Notes: a model not told the origin generated them from the letters alone. Counted from the first letter of the stretch, positions 26,207-35,650 are shown. The stretch: DNA of 53,874 nt from Rariglobus sp. (GCA_029266495.1 JAQSWS010000015.1:1-53874); one strand, 5' to 3'. Translations and numbers: made by a program.

Positions 26207-27117
26207 TGATTGGAGAGTTCGGCCAAGGCCGAGGATTCACCACGTTGCAATGCGTCGTCCAACCGGCGTCCGACGGCATCCAGGTGACGGCGGTAGCGCC
26301 AATGGCGCAATCTCGCCATCCAACCCGTGCGCCGGTGAGTCGTCCGCCCGTGCAGGTGATGCAGGAACACGGTTGACGACGCATGTCCCTCGGCAAGCCG
26401 CAGCAGGTAGGACTCCTGCACCCGGCTGGCAGGCATCAGATGGGTGAGGCGCAGAGATGTGAACACCCCGGTGCCAAATCCCAGAGCGATGGCCGTAAGC
26501 CCCAGGTCAAAGTCTTCGCATGCACCCAGGCTGCCACCCTTTCGACCCAGACGCAGACGACGGGGATCCGATGTCACTTGCTCCCGATAGCGCTGTGCGA
26601 CCGGTGCTCGCACGCACAGGCCCGCGCCTGCCGGCATCGTTTGGTAGTCGAAGGGGTGATTGCTCCATGCATCACGTTCCCGCCGGCCCACCGCCAGGTA
26701 AGCGAGGTAGGGCTTGAAGTCCGCCGGAGGCGGCGTTTCCCACTCCGGAATGAATTCCCCGCAACCCCACACCCCAAGCATTGGCCAGTCACGGCTGATG
26801 CGCGAGGCCTGCTCAAGGTAGTCGGCCGCGAGCACATTATCATCGTCGACAAAGAGCAGAGTGTCCGAAATCGCCGTGGCAATGGCACGCCTGCGGGCGG
26901 CGGTGAGCCCGAGTTCCTCTTCACGCACCACGCGGGCGGCCGGGTGCCAGGTCGTGAGGGCGGCATTCACCGGAAGCGTCGAGGCGTTGTCCACAATGAG
27001 TAATTCCCATTCGGATACCGCCAGGGTTTGGGCACGCAGTGCCGACAGTGTGCGGTCGAGGTAGTCGGCCCTCGGATTATGCGTGCAGATGATGACGCTG
27101 ATCCCGGTTTTTTTCAT
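26203..27117 (-). CDS. glycosyltransferase family 2 (paralog B of three)
   Basis: This 304-residue protein opens with MKKTGISVIICTHNPRADYL, has WELLIVDNASTLP near residue 40 and the metal motif TLLFVDDDNVLAADY near 92. PAGAGLCVRAPVAQRY and CEDFDLGLTAIALG fall in the acceptor half. It shares its whole layout with the GT2 proteins encoded at 24163-25110 and 29073-30071. It is tied by 4-nt overlaps to a methyltransferase gene before it and an acyltransferase gene after it. Confidence 0.9.
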   Translation of the reverse strand: MKKTGISVIICTHNPRADYLDRTLSALRAQTLAVSEWELLIVDNASTLPVNAALTTWHPAARVVREEELGLTAARRRAIATAISDTLLFVDDDNVLAADYLEQASRISRDWPMLGVWGCGEFIPEWETPPPADFKPYLAYLAVGRRERDAWSNHPFDYQTMPAGAGLCVRAPVAQRYREQVTSDPRRLRLGRKGGSLGACEDFDLGLTAIALGFGTGVFTSLRLTHLMPASRVQESYLLRLAEGHASSTVFLHHLHGRTTHRRTGWMARLRHWRYRRHLDAVGRRLDDALQRGESSALAELSNQ

Positions 27118-27818
27118 ACAGCAGCTTCGAGCACGAGTGTTTCCATCCGGTTATTGGCGTCGCCAATAACGCGACCGTGGTGTTCGAGCTTGCACATCGC
27201 GGGTCGTGAACTTTCACCCGGTTGACGACGTTCAACAGAGTGGAAACCCGCTTCGCGCAACACCGCCGCGAGAGTTTCTTCGTCGTAGATGAAACGATGG
27301 CCATGCCCGTAAAAAAGCGAATTGATCACATGGCAACGATCTGCGCCCGGGCCTGGAATGGCATGTCGCGGCCGGGACCACGCCAGATAGGAGATCACGT
27401 CCGCCGGAGCGGGGGTCACATAAAGGCCTACCACCTTTGCGAGATCGGGCGTGGCGATGCGGATGATTCCGCCGGGTCGCAGGATGCGCCGGCATTCGGC
27501 CAGCATGCGGCGGGCGTCGACGAACGAAACATGTTCGATCATGTGCTCGCTGAAAATGTATTCGAACGATGCGTTCGGAAACGGAAATCGACGAGTGACG
27601 TCGAGCGGGAGGATGGATGACAACTCCGGAGACAGATCCGAATTCAGCCATCCTTCGAGTTGGTTCAGGCCGCACCCGATGTGAATCGAGGGCCGGGTCG
27701 AACCGGCCAGATAGCGGGCGATGGCGCGGCTGCGAAGAAGACGGGAGCGAAGATGGAGTGCACCGCGCAGGCCGGGCACGTGGTTTTTGATCCAGACTTT
27801 GGTTGCTGGCGTGATCAT
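27114..27818 (-). CDS. class I SAM-dependent methyltransferase (methyltransf_11 type)
   Basis: This 234-residue protein has a SAM-binding motif IHIGCGLNQLEGWLNSD near residue 47, a PFPNASFEYIFSEHMIEHVS stretch typical of the small-molecule group with the EHMIEH motif, and GGIIRIATPDLAKV after it. It is probably a sugar or lipid-linked-glycan methyltransferase, judged from its place between an acyltransferase and a GT2 gene, with 4-nt overlaps on both sides. Confidence 0.88.
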   Translation of the reverse strand: MITPATKVWIKNHVPGLRGALHLRSRLLRSRAIARYLAGSTRPSIHIGCGLNQLEGWLNSDLSPELSSILPLDVTRRFPFPNASFEYIFSEHMIEHVSFVDARRMLAECRRILRPGGIIRIATPDLAKVVGLYVTPAPADVISYLAWSRPRHAIPGPGADRCHVINSLFYGHGHRFIYDEETLAAVLREAGFHSVERRQPGESSRPAMCKLEHHGRVIGDANNRMETLVLEAAV

Positions 27819-28990
27819 GATTGTTGGTGCCGTTCACCGGCCGGGTTGCGGGCACGTATATACCTACCGGGCTCTTTGAGCTTACAGATGAAACTCGCGA
27901 TGAGGAAATGCCGGGCTCCGTGAGAGTTTTTGAAAGTGAGGACCGGGCGCTCCAGCCAATGCCAGCTGGCGAGGGCACATAAAAGAGCAAGGGTCAGGTT
28001 GAAAAAGAAATATGGACCGTAGCCCCAGCGTTGCATCTCGAAAAAGGAGAGGAGTTGGGCCACCGGATAAGCATAAAGATAAAGTCCGTAGCTGTAGTCA
28101 CCGCCAACGAGCGATTCCCATCGGCTGAGCGGCAGGTGCAGTGAAAGCGAAAGCACGACCGGAGGGAGAAGCAGGGGCGACAGGGCCGGACCTGCACCCA
28201 GTTTCCACGCCAGGGCGAGTAGCACCGCAGCCGTGAAACCGGCGGTTTTGCACGTGAGCCGGGATTTCCAGGTGCCAGGGGCAAGCACGATGGCCATGCC
28301 GGCGGCGAAAAGCAGGCACAGGTTCTTGCCGGGCGTATCGAAGAGCCAGGCGATGGCGGAAGGGTGTGCCGTCGATTGCCAGAGTGCATGGAAAACGAGC
28401 AGCAAGAGAATGGCGCCGAAGCCCCAGTGTGCGCGGCGTTGGAGAAGTCCCATCAGGCCGGCGGTCGCCAGGAGCAGATAAGACGCGCCTTCATAGAAAA
28501 GCGTCCAGAGAGAGCCGTTCCAGTCAGAGCCCCAAGGATTCGTCGAGAGGGTGTGGCCGATGGCAATTTGCGAGCGAGGGAAAAACAAGTTTCTCCAGAT
28601 GTAAGCAGCCGGTCCCGGCTCTTGCGTCCAAAATCCGGTGGCCGGATGCGCCGTGAAAAACACGAGAGGTGCGAACATGAAGGCTGTAACCGCCAAACAA
28701 CACCACCACGCGGGTAGCATACGGAGAGCTCGGTTCCGCAGATACGGCAAGAGCATCGGTTGGCGCAGCCACGAGGACGTCAACAGCCAGCCACTGATCA
28801 CGAAAAAACTTTGCACCGCCAGGGTGCCAAGGCTCAGTCGACCATCAGTCCAGATATGCACCGGCTCCGGAGGAAAGCCACCCAGGAAGTGGGCGTGTGA
28901 ATAGACCACCAGCGTCGCCAGGATGACCCGCAGGAAACCAATGGCATTGGGTGGCGGAGCGAAGGAGCCGGGAGCGACGGGATTGCTCAT
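27815..28990 (-). CDS. acyltransferase family 3 membrane protein
   Basis: This 391-residue protein has about ten membrane segments and acyltransferase-3 motifs: AIGFLRVILATLVVYSHAHF near the N-terminus, LAVQSFFVISGWLLTSSW, then GSLWTLFYEGASYLL (the usual Trp-Glu block) and YSYGLYLYAYPVAQLL. It should acylate sugar hydroxyls with a donor from the cytoplasm. It is the second acyltransferase-3 of the locus; the two are only moderately alike, so they may modify different positions. The 82-base gap before it is the longest inside the locus. Confidence 0.9.
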   Translation of the reverse strand: MSNPVAPGSFAPPPNAIGFLRVILATLVVYSHAHFLGGFPPEPVHIWTDGRLSLGTLAVQSFFVISGWLLTSSWLRQPMLLPYLRNRALRMLPAWWCCLAVTAFMFAPLVFFTAHPATGFWTQEPGPAAYIWRNLFFPRSQIAIGHTLSTNPWGSDWNGSLWTLFYEGASYLLLATAGLMGLLQRRAHWGFGAILLLLVFHALWQSTAHPSAIAWLFDTPGKNLCLLFAAGMAIVLAPGTWKSRLTCKTAGFTAAVLLALAWKLGAGPALSPLLLPPVVLSLSLHLPLSRWESLVGGDYSYGLYLYAYPVAQLLSFFEMQRWGYGPYFFFNLTLALLCALASWHWLERPVLTFKNSHGARHFLIASFICKLKEPGRYIRARNPAGERHQQS

Positions 28991-29072
28991 GCGACATGGT
29001 CGGCCCGGTCGATTTCATCAGCGCGCTGGGTCTTTCGCATTGGCTGGCGCATCCACCCGGTGATTTTTGTCA

Positions 29073-30071
29073 TCAATGGATCGGGTAGCGGAACGGATCG
29101 TTGTAATTGGCGGCGAGCCCGTTGAAGGAGCCACAGGCGGCGCGCCAGGCGAGATAACCGGCAGGACCGGAATAAGCCCTTAGTTTGAACCACGCCTTGA
29201 GCTTCCGGGGTGCGACAGACCACGGGGAAATCGGAGGACGATCATCAAGGCCATAGGCATGAAGGGTGCGCATCCACATTTCCTGCAAAGCCGGCAGGAG
29301 ATCGGCGAAATAGCCGGCCTGTAGCCGACGGGCCGGGATGAGGTGGGTCTGCCGTAGCTCCGGGCAATATCCGGTGGACCAGCCGGCACGGATCAGGCAG
29401 AGAACGAGATCCTTGTCTTCCAGGCTGCCGATGCCTTGTCCGCGCCAGGAACGTCGAAGGATCTGTTCAGCGGAGGTCTCCACGTGCCGGTAATAGGCGG
29501 GCAACGCATCGCGCCGGACCACCAGTCCGGCGCCTACCGCGGTCCAACTGGGAAGAGGGCCGCCGTCGGCGATGTTCCATTGAAGAGGCGTGTCGCCCCA
29601 TTCGCGCAAGGCCAGCGCCCAGCTTACCTCCTCAACCCAATCGAGTGGCGGGGACTCAAAACCAGGATGAATCCGACCTCCGGCAGTCGCGACATCCGGA
29701 TGCGCGGCCATGTAGTCCAGCACGGCCCGGGCGCTTTCCGGGAAAGGCACCGCATCGTCGTCAATACAAAGAATCACCGGAGCGCGGGCGGCGCGCAGCC
29801 CGGCAAGCCGGGCCCACAGCGTGCCGGGACGTGGCTCGACAATGATGCGTGCTCCAGGTTGTCCGGCCAGGACACCGAGTGAAGGGGGTGTCGAACTTCC
29901 ATTATCCACCAGAATGAGCTCCCATTTTTCGCTGGGGAGGGTCTGGGCGGCGAGCCCGGCGAGAACAGCCCCGAGACGTTCCGGATGCGGGTTGCGGGTC
30001 GGTATTACCACGCTCAGCCGGAGATCGGCTGCGGCGGGTGTGACGGGGGAAGCGATCGGGCGTGGCGTCAT
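29073..30071 (-). CDS. glycosyltransferase family 2 (paralog C of three)
   Basis: This 332-residue protein has LRLSVVIPTRNPHPERLGAV at the start, WELILVDNGSSTPPSLG near residue 55 and the DDD motif VILCIDDDAVPFPES near 105. GAGLVVRRDALPAYYRH and LEDKDLVLCLIRAG complete the acceptor half. It is clearly related to the GT2 proteins encoded at 24163-25110 and 26203-27117 and probably came from duplication. A single base separates it from the gene upstream. Confidence 0.9.
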   Translation of the reverse strand: MTPRPIASPVTPAAADLRLSVVIPTRNPHPERLGAVLAGLAAQTLPSEKWELILVDNGSSTPPSLGVLAGQPGARIIVEPRPGTLWARLAGLRAARAPVILCIDDDAVPFPESARAVLDYMAAHPDVATAGGRIHPGFESPPLDWVEEVSWALALREWGDTPLQWNIADGGPLPSWTAVGAGLVVRRDALPAYYRHVETSAEQILRRSWRGQGIGSLEDKDLVLCLIRAGWSTGYCPELRQTHLIPARRLQAGYFADLLPALQEMWMRTLHAYGLDDRPPISPWSVAPRKLKAWFKLRAYSGPAGYLAWRAACGSFNGLAANYNDPFRYPIH

Positions 30072-30072
30072 G

Positions 30073-31029
30073 TCAATGCGGGCTGCTCAGACCCAATCCG
30101 CCGAGCAAGCGATCATTGAGAGCCGGATGACGATCGTATTGGTGAATGAGGGGAATGGCCGTCCCCGATGAGGTGCGAATGATTCCCTGGTCGTCTGGCT
30201 GAAACTGGTTCACGTCGATCCCGCACATATTGAGAGCGAGGCCGTCACCATTTTCCCAGATCTGCGCTTCGGGGAGGCGGTCCGAATGGAGCAGGTAGTT
30301 GTGAACGCCTTGATCGAAGGAGTTTTCACCGGCGATGCAGGTGGTTTTGGGAATAAGCGCCTCTGTCATTGCATCAAGATAGCCGATGACACCTTCAATG
30401 GTTCCGTGAACCACGCCGGCGCAGGAAACTCGCCTGGAACCGAGTTGGGCGAGAGTCCGCTCACCGTAGAGCAGGCGGATCCAGCGCGCGTTATTGGGCT
30501 CCGCCTCCAGGGTGTTTTGCGGGGGCTCCAGAAAAACATTAAGCGGAGCGCCGGAGGTCCAGCGATCGGGCGCGGTTTGAAAGATCACATCGCGCACATC
30601 ACACAAGATGACGGTGTCGTAATCCTGCCGGCATTGGTCCAGCAACCGCCTGTAAAAAAACAGGCGCGCGCTCATAATGGGATGAAACCAGGTGGCCGCG
30701 AGGTCGCGTCGCCGGCGACGGCTGTGCATGCCGCCAGGCAGTGCGCCGGCGAGCATGGGCAGGCAGCGATGCAACCATCCCAGCCGACGATGAAAGCGCA
30801 CCTTGCGGATGCGTGCCGGGATTCGTGAAAGCCAAGGATAGATGCTCATGGTGCGGGCACCGGCTGCCTTGAAATGAGCGTGATCGGCGGGGGTCAGCCA
30901 TTTGTCTTCGACCAGCATCACCACGTCACCTTGATAGCCGGTGCGTTGCAGCGAGACAAAAAAAGGAGCCAGCACCGGCCATCGATAGGTTGTGGCGGTT
31001 GTAAGGATGAGGGTGCGATTTGCGACCAT
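30073..31029 (-). CDS. putative glycosyltransferase of unrecognised family
   Basis: This 318-residue protein opens with LILTTATTYRWPVLAPFFVS and contains YDTVILCDVRDVIFQTAPD in the middle, where a D-x-R-D element could serve as the metal site, plus CAGVVHGTIEGVIGYLDAM and NSFDQGVHNYLLH. The pattern 'climb to a DxRD block, then a loop with DQ' recurs in capsule-cluster transferases with a GT-A fold. It has no signal peptide or membrane helix. It is placed between two GT2 genes. No specific family is claimed; the role as a transferase is inferred from motif style and context. Confidence 0.55.
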   Translation of the reverse strand: MVANRTLILTTATTYRWPVLAPFFVSLQRTGYQGDVVMLVEDKWLTPADHAHFKAAGARTMSIYPWLSRIPARIRKVRFHRRLGWLHRCLPMLAGALPGGMHSRRRRRDLAATWFHPIMSARLFFYRRLLDQCRQDYDTVILCDVRDVIFQTAPDRWTSGAPLNVFLEPPQNTLEAEPNNARWIRLLYGERTLAQLGSRRVSCAGVVHGTIEGVIGYLDAMTEALIPKTTCIAGENSFDQGVHNYLLHSDRLPEAQIWENGDGLALNMCGIDVNQFQPDDQGIIRTSSGTAIPLIHQYDRHPALNDRLLGGLGLSSPH

Positions 31030-31050
31030 GCAGGGATGATGCAGCTGCGT

Positions 31051-32046
31051 TTAACGAGATGGTCCGAGGGAGTCGGGCATGACCGCCGCGGCGAGCCGCT
31101 GGAGCCGGCGATCAAGGGCATGGCGAAATCGAATGATACAGCCGGCGGTTCCTCCCGTCATGCGCCAGAAAAACCGACGGTTCGCCAGCTCGGCCTCCTT
31201 CTGATCGAGGCGGGAAAAACTCAGGGCTTGCCCGAGTGCGCGTTCACTGAGCCGGCTTCGTAGTTCGCGTGCGTCATAGCCCGGCTCCGTCGCGGCGATT
31301 TTTTGAGCCAGCCGGAGATAGTCCTCCAGATTTTCAGCCGTGCGGGCGAGCCTGCTGGTGTCGTTCCCCGCATGCACGCGGTAGCGCGCGAGCGGGCGGC
31401 GGCTCAGCACCAAACCTCCGGCCTGCACCGCCCGCCACCACATGTCCCAATCCGCCACATGCGGATAGGAGGGATTGAAGCCTCCCTGGGTTTCATAAAA
31501 ACTACGTCTTACCACCACGGTGGGGGTGGTGATGGGGTTTTCATACCAGAGAAGGGTGGCGTCTGTTTGCAGTCCTTCGGATTGGTAATCGGCCGAGACG
31601 GAGGTCACCGCATCTTGCTGATCGATGATCAGTGCCCGGCAGGCGAAAAGACCTGTGCGGGGATGCAGTTCCGCAAGTTCAGACATATGCCGGTAAAAAT
31701 CCGGTTCAACGGTGTCGTCGCCGTGCAGGATGTGGACGAGGTGTCCGCGTGAACGGGCGATGCAGGTATTGAAATTGGCGATGGCGCCGCCGTTGGCGGG
31801 CTGGCGATAAAAGACGACTCGTCCATTGGGCGACAAGGCACGCACGACGGCGGCCGGGTCGTCCTTCGTGGAGCAGTCGTCGATCACCTCGATCTGCATG
31901 TCTTCCGGGCCTGGGGCTTGAGCGAGCACGCTGGCGAGGGTGTCGCGCAGGTAGTTCGCGCAATTGAACGTCGGAATCATGACCGACCAACGCGGGCGCA
32001 CGGTGCCTTCGGGCAGCGAGGAGATGGGGGGTGCCGTTGTTGTCAT
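31051..32046 (-). CDS. glycosyltransferase family 2
   Basis: This 331-residue GT-A protein has WSVMIPTFNCANYLRDTLAS, IEVIDDCSTKDDPA near residue 55 and the HGDD metal motif in LVHILHGDDTVEP near 108. YPHVADWDMWWRAV carries the DWDMW acceptor-side motif frequent in exopolysaccharide GT2 enzymes. The Arg-rich C-terminus may bind membrane. The start overlaps the flavoprotein stop by 4 nt, so the two are translated together. Confidence 0.92.
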   Translation of the reverse strand: MTTTAPPISSLPEGTVRPRWSVMIPTFNCANYLRDTLASVLAQAPGPEDMQIEVIDDCSTKDDPAAVVRALSPNGRVVFYRQPANGGAIANFNTCIARSRGHLVHILHGDDTVEPDFYRHMSELAELHPRTGLFACRALIIDQQDAVTSVSADYQSEGLQTDATLLWYENPITTPTVVVRRSFYETQGGFNPSYPHVADWDMWWRAVQAGGLVLSRRPLARYRVHAGNDTSRLARTAENLEDYLRLAQKIAATEPGYDARELRSRLSERALGQALSFSRLDQKEAELANRRFFWRMTGGTAGCIIRFRHALDRRLQRLAAAVMPDSLGPSR

Positions 32047-33452
32047 TGCCAGCGTTCGAAGGGCCAGGGGTGGCGTTTGCTATTGGCGTGGTTCGGATCG
32101 GCCACGGTGATTTCCGGACGATTGTTCACAAGCCGTTCGATGATCTCAACGCCTTGCATGAAGGAGTGATCCTGGTTGCTGACTTCGTATTTCCACGCGC
32201 CAAAACGGCCGCGTGAATAGACCTCGTGCTGTTCGAAGAAAGGCAACAGCACGCCGAGTGCGCGATCACGTTCGAGTCCGGGAGTGGGATAGCCATAACC
32301 GGCCCGGTAATTCCACGTGGAGATGATATCTTCACGTCGTTCAATCAACCGGGTGTTCAATGCGCCTTGAATGATTTCCTCCGGCAGGGTTTTCAAGTTT
32401 ACCGGTTTGTCGGAGGATTCGGAGACCTCGGCCATGAGAGACCAGTGGCGCGTGCTGTCAGGGACATTTCCCGGGGAATAATTGCTGAAGACCGTCACCC
32501 GGTAGAACGGGCAGTTGTCCTCCGGAAAATACATCCAGCACTTGGTGGCGAGCTCCGCGGCCGGCTGGCCGCGCAGGCCGAGGCCGAAGATGTTGGAGCT
32601 TGAAAAGAGCAGGCCTTGCTCGGCGAGCGGGATGAACTGGTCCTGGCCGCTGAGGCGGATCAATTCGCGCAGCGGCAATGTCGAGATCAAGCGGTCATAT
32701 GTGAAGCAGCGACCGTCGGCCGAGTGGACCTCACGTCGATCAAGATCCACGCGGACGATGGTGGTGTTGAGGTGAATCCGTTCGGCGGGAAGGCGCGCGG
32801 CGCAGGCCTTCCAAATGGCCCCGGTGCCGCCTTGCTTGGGAAACTGGAAGGTATTGTTGGGGCCCCAGGAAAGATCGTCCCTGGCGTAAACCAGATTTTG
32901 CAGGACGCGACCGAGGTCGGTGACGGCGACGCGTTCGCCTACCCAGCGTGCGTTCATCTTTTCCGGCGGATAGGCCCAGACCTTGAAATTGTAGGGCCGC
33001 ATAAAAACCTCGGCCAGGCCGGGGCCGAATGTGGCGTCGATCCACTGGCCGAAGTTTTCGGGACGGGGGCGCGGCTCGCGGATGATCTGGATCAGTCCTT
33101 GCAGGCACTTGTCGAGATCGGCTGCGGGGAGACGGCGGATATTGTTTTGGAACGGGTAGGGTATGAAGCGATCCCGCATCCAGACCCAGGACTCGCGTTG
33201 ATGTCTCAGCCAGCCGTCCTCGCCGAGGAATTCGACCATCGCGCGGTCGAAATAGTCGTAGTGGGAAAACTGCACATGACCACCGATGTCCCAGGTGAAT
33301 CCCTGCTCATCGACAAACGATGAGGATAGTCCGCCAGCGTGTGCGGATCCCTCAAGAAGCGCCCAATCGGCATGGCCGAGTTCGTGCAACCGTCGCGCCG
33401 CCCCGAGGCCGGTCGGGCCGGCGCCAAGAATGAGAAAAGACTTTTTAGGCAT
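32043..33452 (-). CDS. UDP-galactopyranose-mutase-like FAD-dependent protein
   Basis: The start is set at ATG 33452, giving MPKKSFLILGAGPTGLGAAR and 469 residues; the frame is open 23 codons further. The N-terminal FAD fold is GAGPTGLG at about 9-16. The region around residues 60-100 (WDIGGHVQFSHYDYFDRA, then FIPYPFQNNI) and a later RLISTLPLRELIRL resemble the UGM/protoporphyrinogen-oxidase-like group that occurs in polysaccharide clusters. It may interconvert ring forms of a nucleotide-sugar or act on another sugar; this is inferred. It overlaps the methyltransferase gene by 8 nt. It could also be an amine-oxidase-like enzyme with a different substrate. Confidence 0.7.
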   Translation of the reverse strand: MPKKSFLILGAGPTGLGAARRLHELGHADWALLEGSAHAGGLSSSFVDEQGFTWDIGGHVQFSHYDYFDRAMVEFLGEDGWLRHQRESWVWMRDRFIPYPFQNNIRRLPAADLDKCLQGLIQIIREPRPRPENFGQWIDATFGPGLAEVFMRPYNFKVWAYPPEKMNARWVGERVAVTDLGRVLQNLVYARDDLSWGPNNTFQFPKQGGTGAIWKACAARLPAERIHLNTTIVRVDLDRREVHSADGRCFTYDRLISTLPLRELIRLSGQDQFIPLAEQGLLFSSSNIFGLGLRGQPAAELATKCWMYFPEDNCPFYRVTVFSNYSPGNVPDSTRHWSLMAEVSESSDKPVNLKTLPEEIIQGALNTRLIERREDIISTWNYRAGYGYPTPGLERDRALGVLLPFFEQHEVYSRGRFGAWKYEVSNQDHSFMQGVEIIERLVNNRPEITVADPNHANSKRHPWPFERWQ

Positions 33453-34401
33453 TTGATGGTGCGGCCTCGCAGATGAGCATGTCGAATGTCCATATGCCCG
33501 CGGGTATTTCCGGATGTGCAATCAGCCGTTGATCCAGCCACCCGGATATTCGGGTGATCAAGGGAAGCAGGAGGTTGGAAGAGCGGGGGTGTGAAATCGC
33601 GCGAAGAAGCCATTCCTGCACGATCAAGTGGGAGATTGCCATGCAGCGGCGGCGTTCCTGGACCAAAAAAATGCCGGCCATGTAAGCTTCCAATTCTCCT
33701 TTTGAGAACGGCATTTCTTTTGGGGAAGGACCGAAAGGGTGCACGCCCACATGCCGTTGCGCGATCAGTGCACGGACCTCGCTCTCTTGCTGGTTTTGAG
33801 TGCGCCATCCGGACAGCCTGCCGCGGTTGGCCAGCCGGGCCAGTTCGCGCAACAGGCGTTCACTTGCGGGAGAAGCTGCGGAGCTTTGCGTCGACTGCCG
33901 GAACGGTTCGAAAATAAAGAGATTTCCCTCCGGCTTCAGGTGTTGTCGCACCGCCAGCAAGGCGCGTTGAATTTCAGATCGGTTGAGGTGATGGAGAAAC
34001 CCGTGAATTATCACAGTATCAAACGCCGCCAGCGATTGGGGAACGGCGGTTCCATCCGCGCATATAAATTGAATTTGTCCGGAAAGCCCGGCGGTAACTG
34101 CTTGTTGTCGGGCAAGGGCGATCTGGGCTTCTGAAAAATCGATGCCAACGATCGTGCGTCGTTTGCCGAGTTCCGCCAGCAACCGGCACAGCCACCCCGT
34201 GCCACAACCGAGCTCGAGGATACGTCCGTCTGCAGGGGTGTGATCAATGATCGCTTTCAGATAATCACGGCGCAGCGTCCGCTGGACGGCGGGAGTCTGG
34301 ACCCAGCAATATTTGTCCTCGATTTCGGCAAATTTTTGCCACCACGCCCGTTCTTTAACTTCGATGTCGGCGGGGGTGGTATCAGGGCGAGTGATGTTCA
34401 T
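33445..34401 (-). CDS. class I SAM-dependent methyltransferase
   Basis: ATG 34401 gives MNITRPDTTPADIEVKERAW and 318 residues; an ATG 27 bases earlier is possible. RILELGCGTGWLCRLLAELG near residue 60 is SAM motif I, followed by TIVGIDFSEAQIALARQQ, FICADGTAVPQSLAAFD and GFLHHLNRSEIQRAL. The C-terminal 110 residues include a hydrophobic helix (about 235-265) and could mediate membrane or partner contact. It overlaps the Wzt ATPase gene by 20 nt. In ABC-export systems methyltransferases often cap the non-reducing end of the chain, so that is a fair hypothesis here, given the Wzt C-terminal domain. Confidence 0.82.
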   Translation of the reverse strand: MNITRPDTTPADIEVKERAWWQKFAEIEDKYCWVQTPAVQRTLRRDYLKAIIDHTPADGRILELGCGTGWLCRLLAELGKRRTIVGIDFSEAQIALARQQAVTAGLSGQIQFICADGTAVPQSLAAFDTVIIHGFLHHLNRSEIQRALLAVRQHLKPEGNLFIFEPFRQSTQSSAASPASERLLRELARLANRGRLSGWRTQNQQESEVRALIAQRHVGVHPFGPSPKEMPFSKGELEAYMAGIFLVQERRRCMAISHLIVQEWLLRAISHPRSSNLLLPLITRISGWLDQRLIAHPEIPAGIWTFDMLICEAAPSNA

Positions 34402-35650
34402 GTTTCCAATTATAGCTAAGATAGACATGGCCGACCCAGTGATTCCCCGGGGCGTGGGCCTGGTCGCTGGCGGCTGATAATACGTCCACCCCGATCATTT
34501 CATCGATATGATCGAAAACTTCGGAAGAACTGAAGATGGCCGCGCGGATATAGTAGCGTCCTGGGTTTAAAATCATGGGTTCAACCAGGCAGGAAAATTG
34601 ATGAACGCCCGCGGACAATTCATGAGAAATTCCTTCATCGGTCGCCGTGCTCCCCATGACTTCTACTCCATCCGCGGTGACAAAACTGAATCCAAAAGTA
34701 GCATTAGGAATCCGTTTGGTGGCATGAACGGAGATCGAGATGCGCACTGGCTCTCCGCGCAGGATTTCCGGCGAGGAACGGCCCTCGTGGTTGCGTAGCT
34801 CGATGTGGGTAAATCGCGCCACGCCGGTTCCCCGCCGTCCTACATCATTGCCAGTCAGATCACGTGAAGCCGTGGTTGGAGCGGACTGTTTGAGATATCC
34901 GTTGATAATGAGATGCGCGGGTCCGTCGGCTGCGATCATTCCATTTTGCATGACGATCGCCCGCGTGCAGAGTCGCTGAACTGCATTCATCTGATGGCTG
35001 ACAAACAGAACGGTCCGGCCGTCATTCTGGGCGACCGATTGTATTTTGCCCAGGCACTTTTTCTGAAACTGAGCGTCGCCGACTGCGAGCACCTCGTCGA
35101 CGATGAGGATCTCGGGTTCCAGGTGCGCGGCCACCGCAAAGGCGAGGCGCACATACATGCCGCTGCTGTAGCGTTTCACCGGCGTATCGAGAAAACGTTC
35201 CACCTCGGCGAAAGCGACGATCTCGTCGAACTTTTTCCGAATCTCGACACGGCTCATCCCAAGGATCGCACCGTTCAGGAAGATGTTGTCGCGACCGGTC
35301 AGCTCGGGATGAAAACCGGTGCCGACCTCAAGCAGGCTGGCGACGCGGCCCTTAAGGGTGATCCGCCCCGTAGTGGGCTCGGTGATACGCGAAAGGATTT
35401 TCAGCAGGGTGGACTTGCCCGCGCCATTGCGGCCGATGATGCCGACAACCTCGCCGCGCTTGATTTCGAAGTTTACGTCACGCAGAGCCCAGAAGTCTTC
35501 GCGGTTCAGCTTCGAGTTCCAGCGCAGGCGCCTCCAGGCCAGCCGGGCCATGTGATGCATCGTGTCGCGCAACGTTCCCTGTCCTGCGAGGTGGCTGATG
35601 CGGTAGCGCTTGGAGATGTTCTCGGCGCGAATGACAACGTCGTCGCTCAT
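34382..35650 (-). CDS. wzt: ABC polysaccharide exporter ATPase (Wzt) with C-terminal domain
   Basis: This 422-residue protein has an N-terminal ABC ATPase: Walker A GRNGAGKST near residue 74, signature YSSGMYVRL, Walker B ILIVDEVLAVGD, and the KNVSF-like opening found in KpsT/Wzt proteins. Residues from about 285 to the end form an extra beta-sandwich domain (SISVHATKRIPNATFGFSF, FSCLVEPMILNPGRYYIR) like the Wzt C-terminal domain, which reads a terminal modification of the O-polysaccharide before export. It partners the permease encoded 3 bases upstream and should power export of the whole chain. Confidence 0.93.
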   Translation of the reverse strand: MSDDVVIRAENISKRYRISHLAGQGTLRDTMHHMARLAWRRLRWNSKLNREDFWALRDVNFEIKRGEVVGIIGRNGAGKSTLLKILSRITEPTTGRITLKGRVASLLEVGTGFHPELTGRDNIFLNGAILGMSRVEIRKKFDEIVAFAEVERFLDTPVKRYSSGMYVRLAFAVAAHLEPEILIVDEVLAVGDAQFQKKCLGKIQSVAQNDGRTVLFVSHQMNAVQRLCTRAIVMQNGMIAADGPAHLIINGYLKQSAPTTASRDLTGNDVGRRGTGVARFTHIELRNHEGRSSPEILRGEPVRISISVHATKRIPNATFGFSFVTADGVEVMGSTATDEGISHELSAGVHQFSCLVEPMILNPGRYYIRAAIFSSSEVFDHIDEMIGVDVLSAASDQAHAPGNHWVGHVYLSYNWKHEHHSP

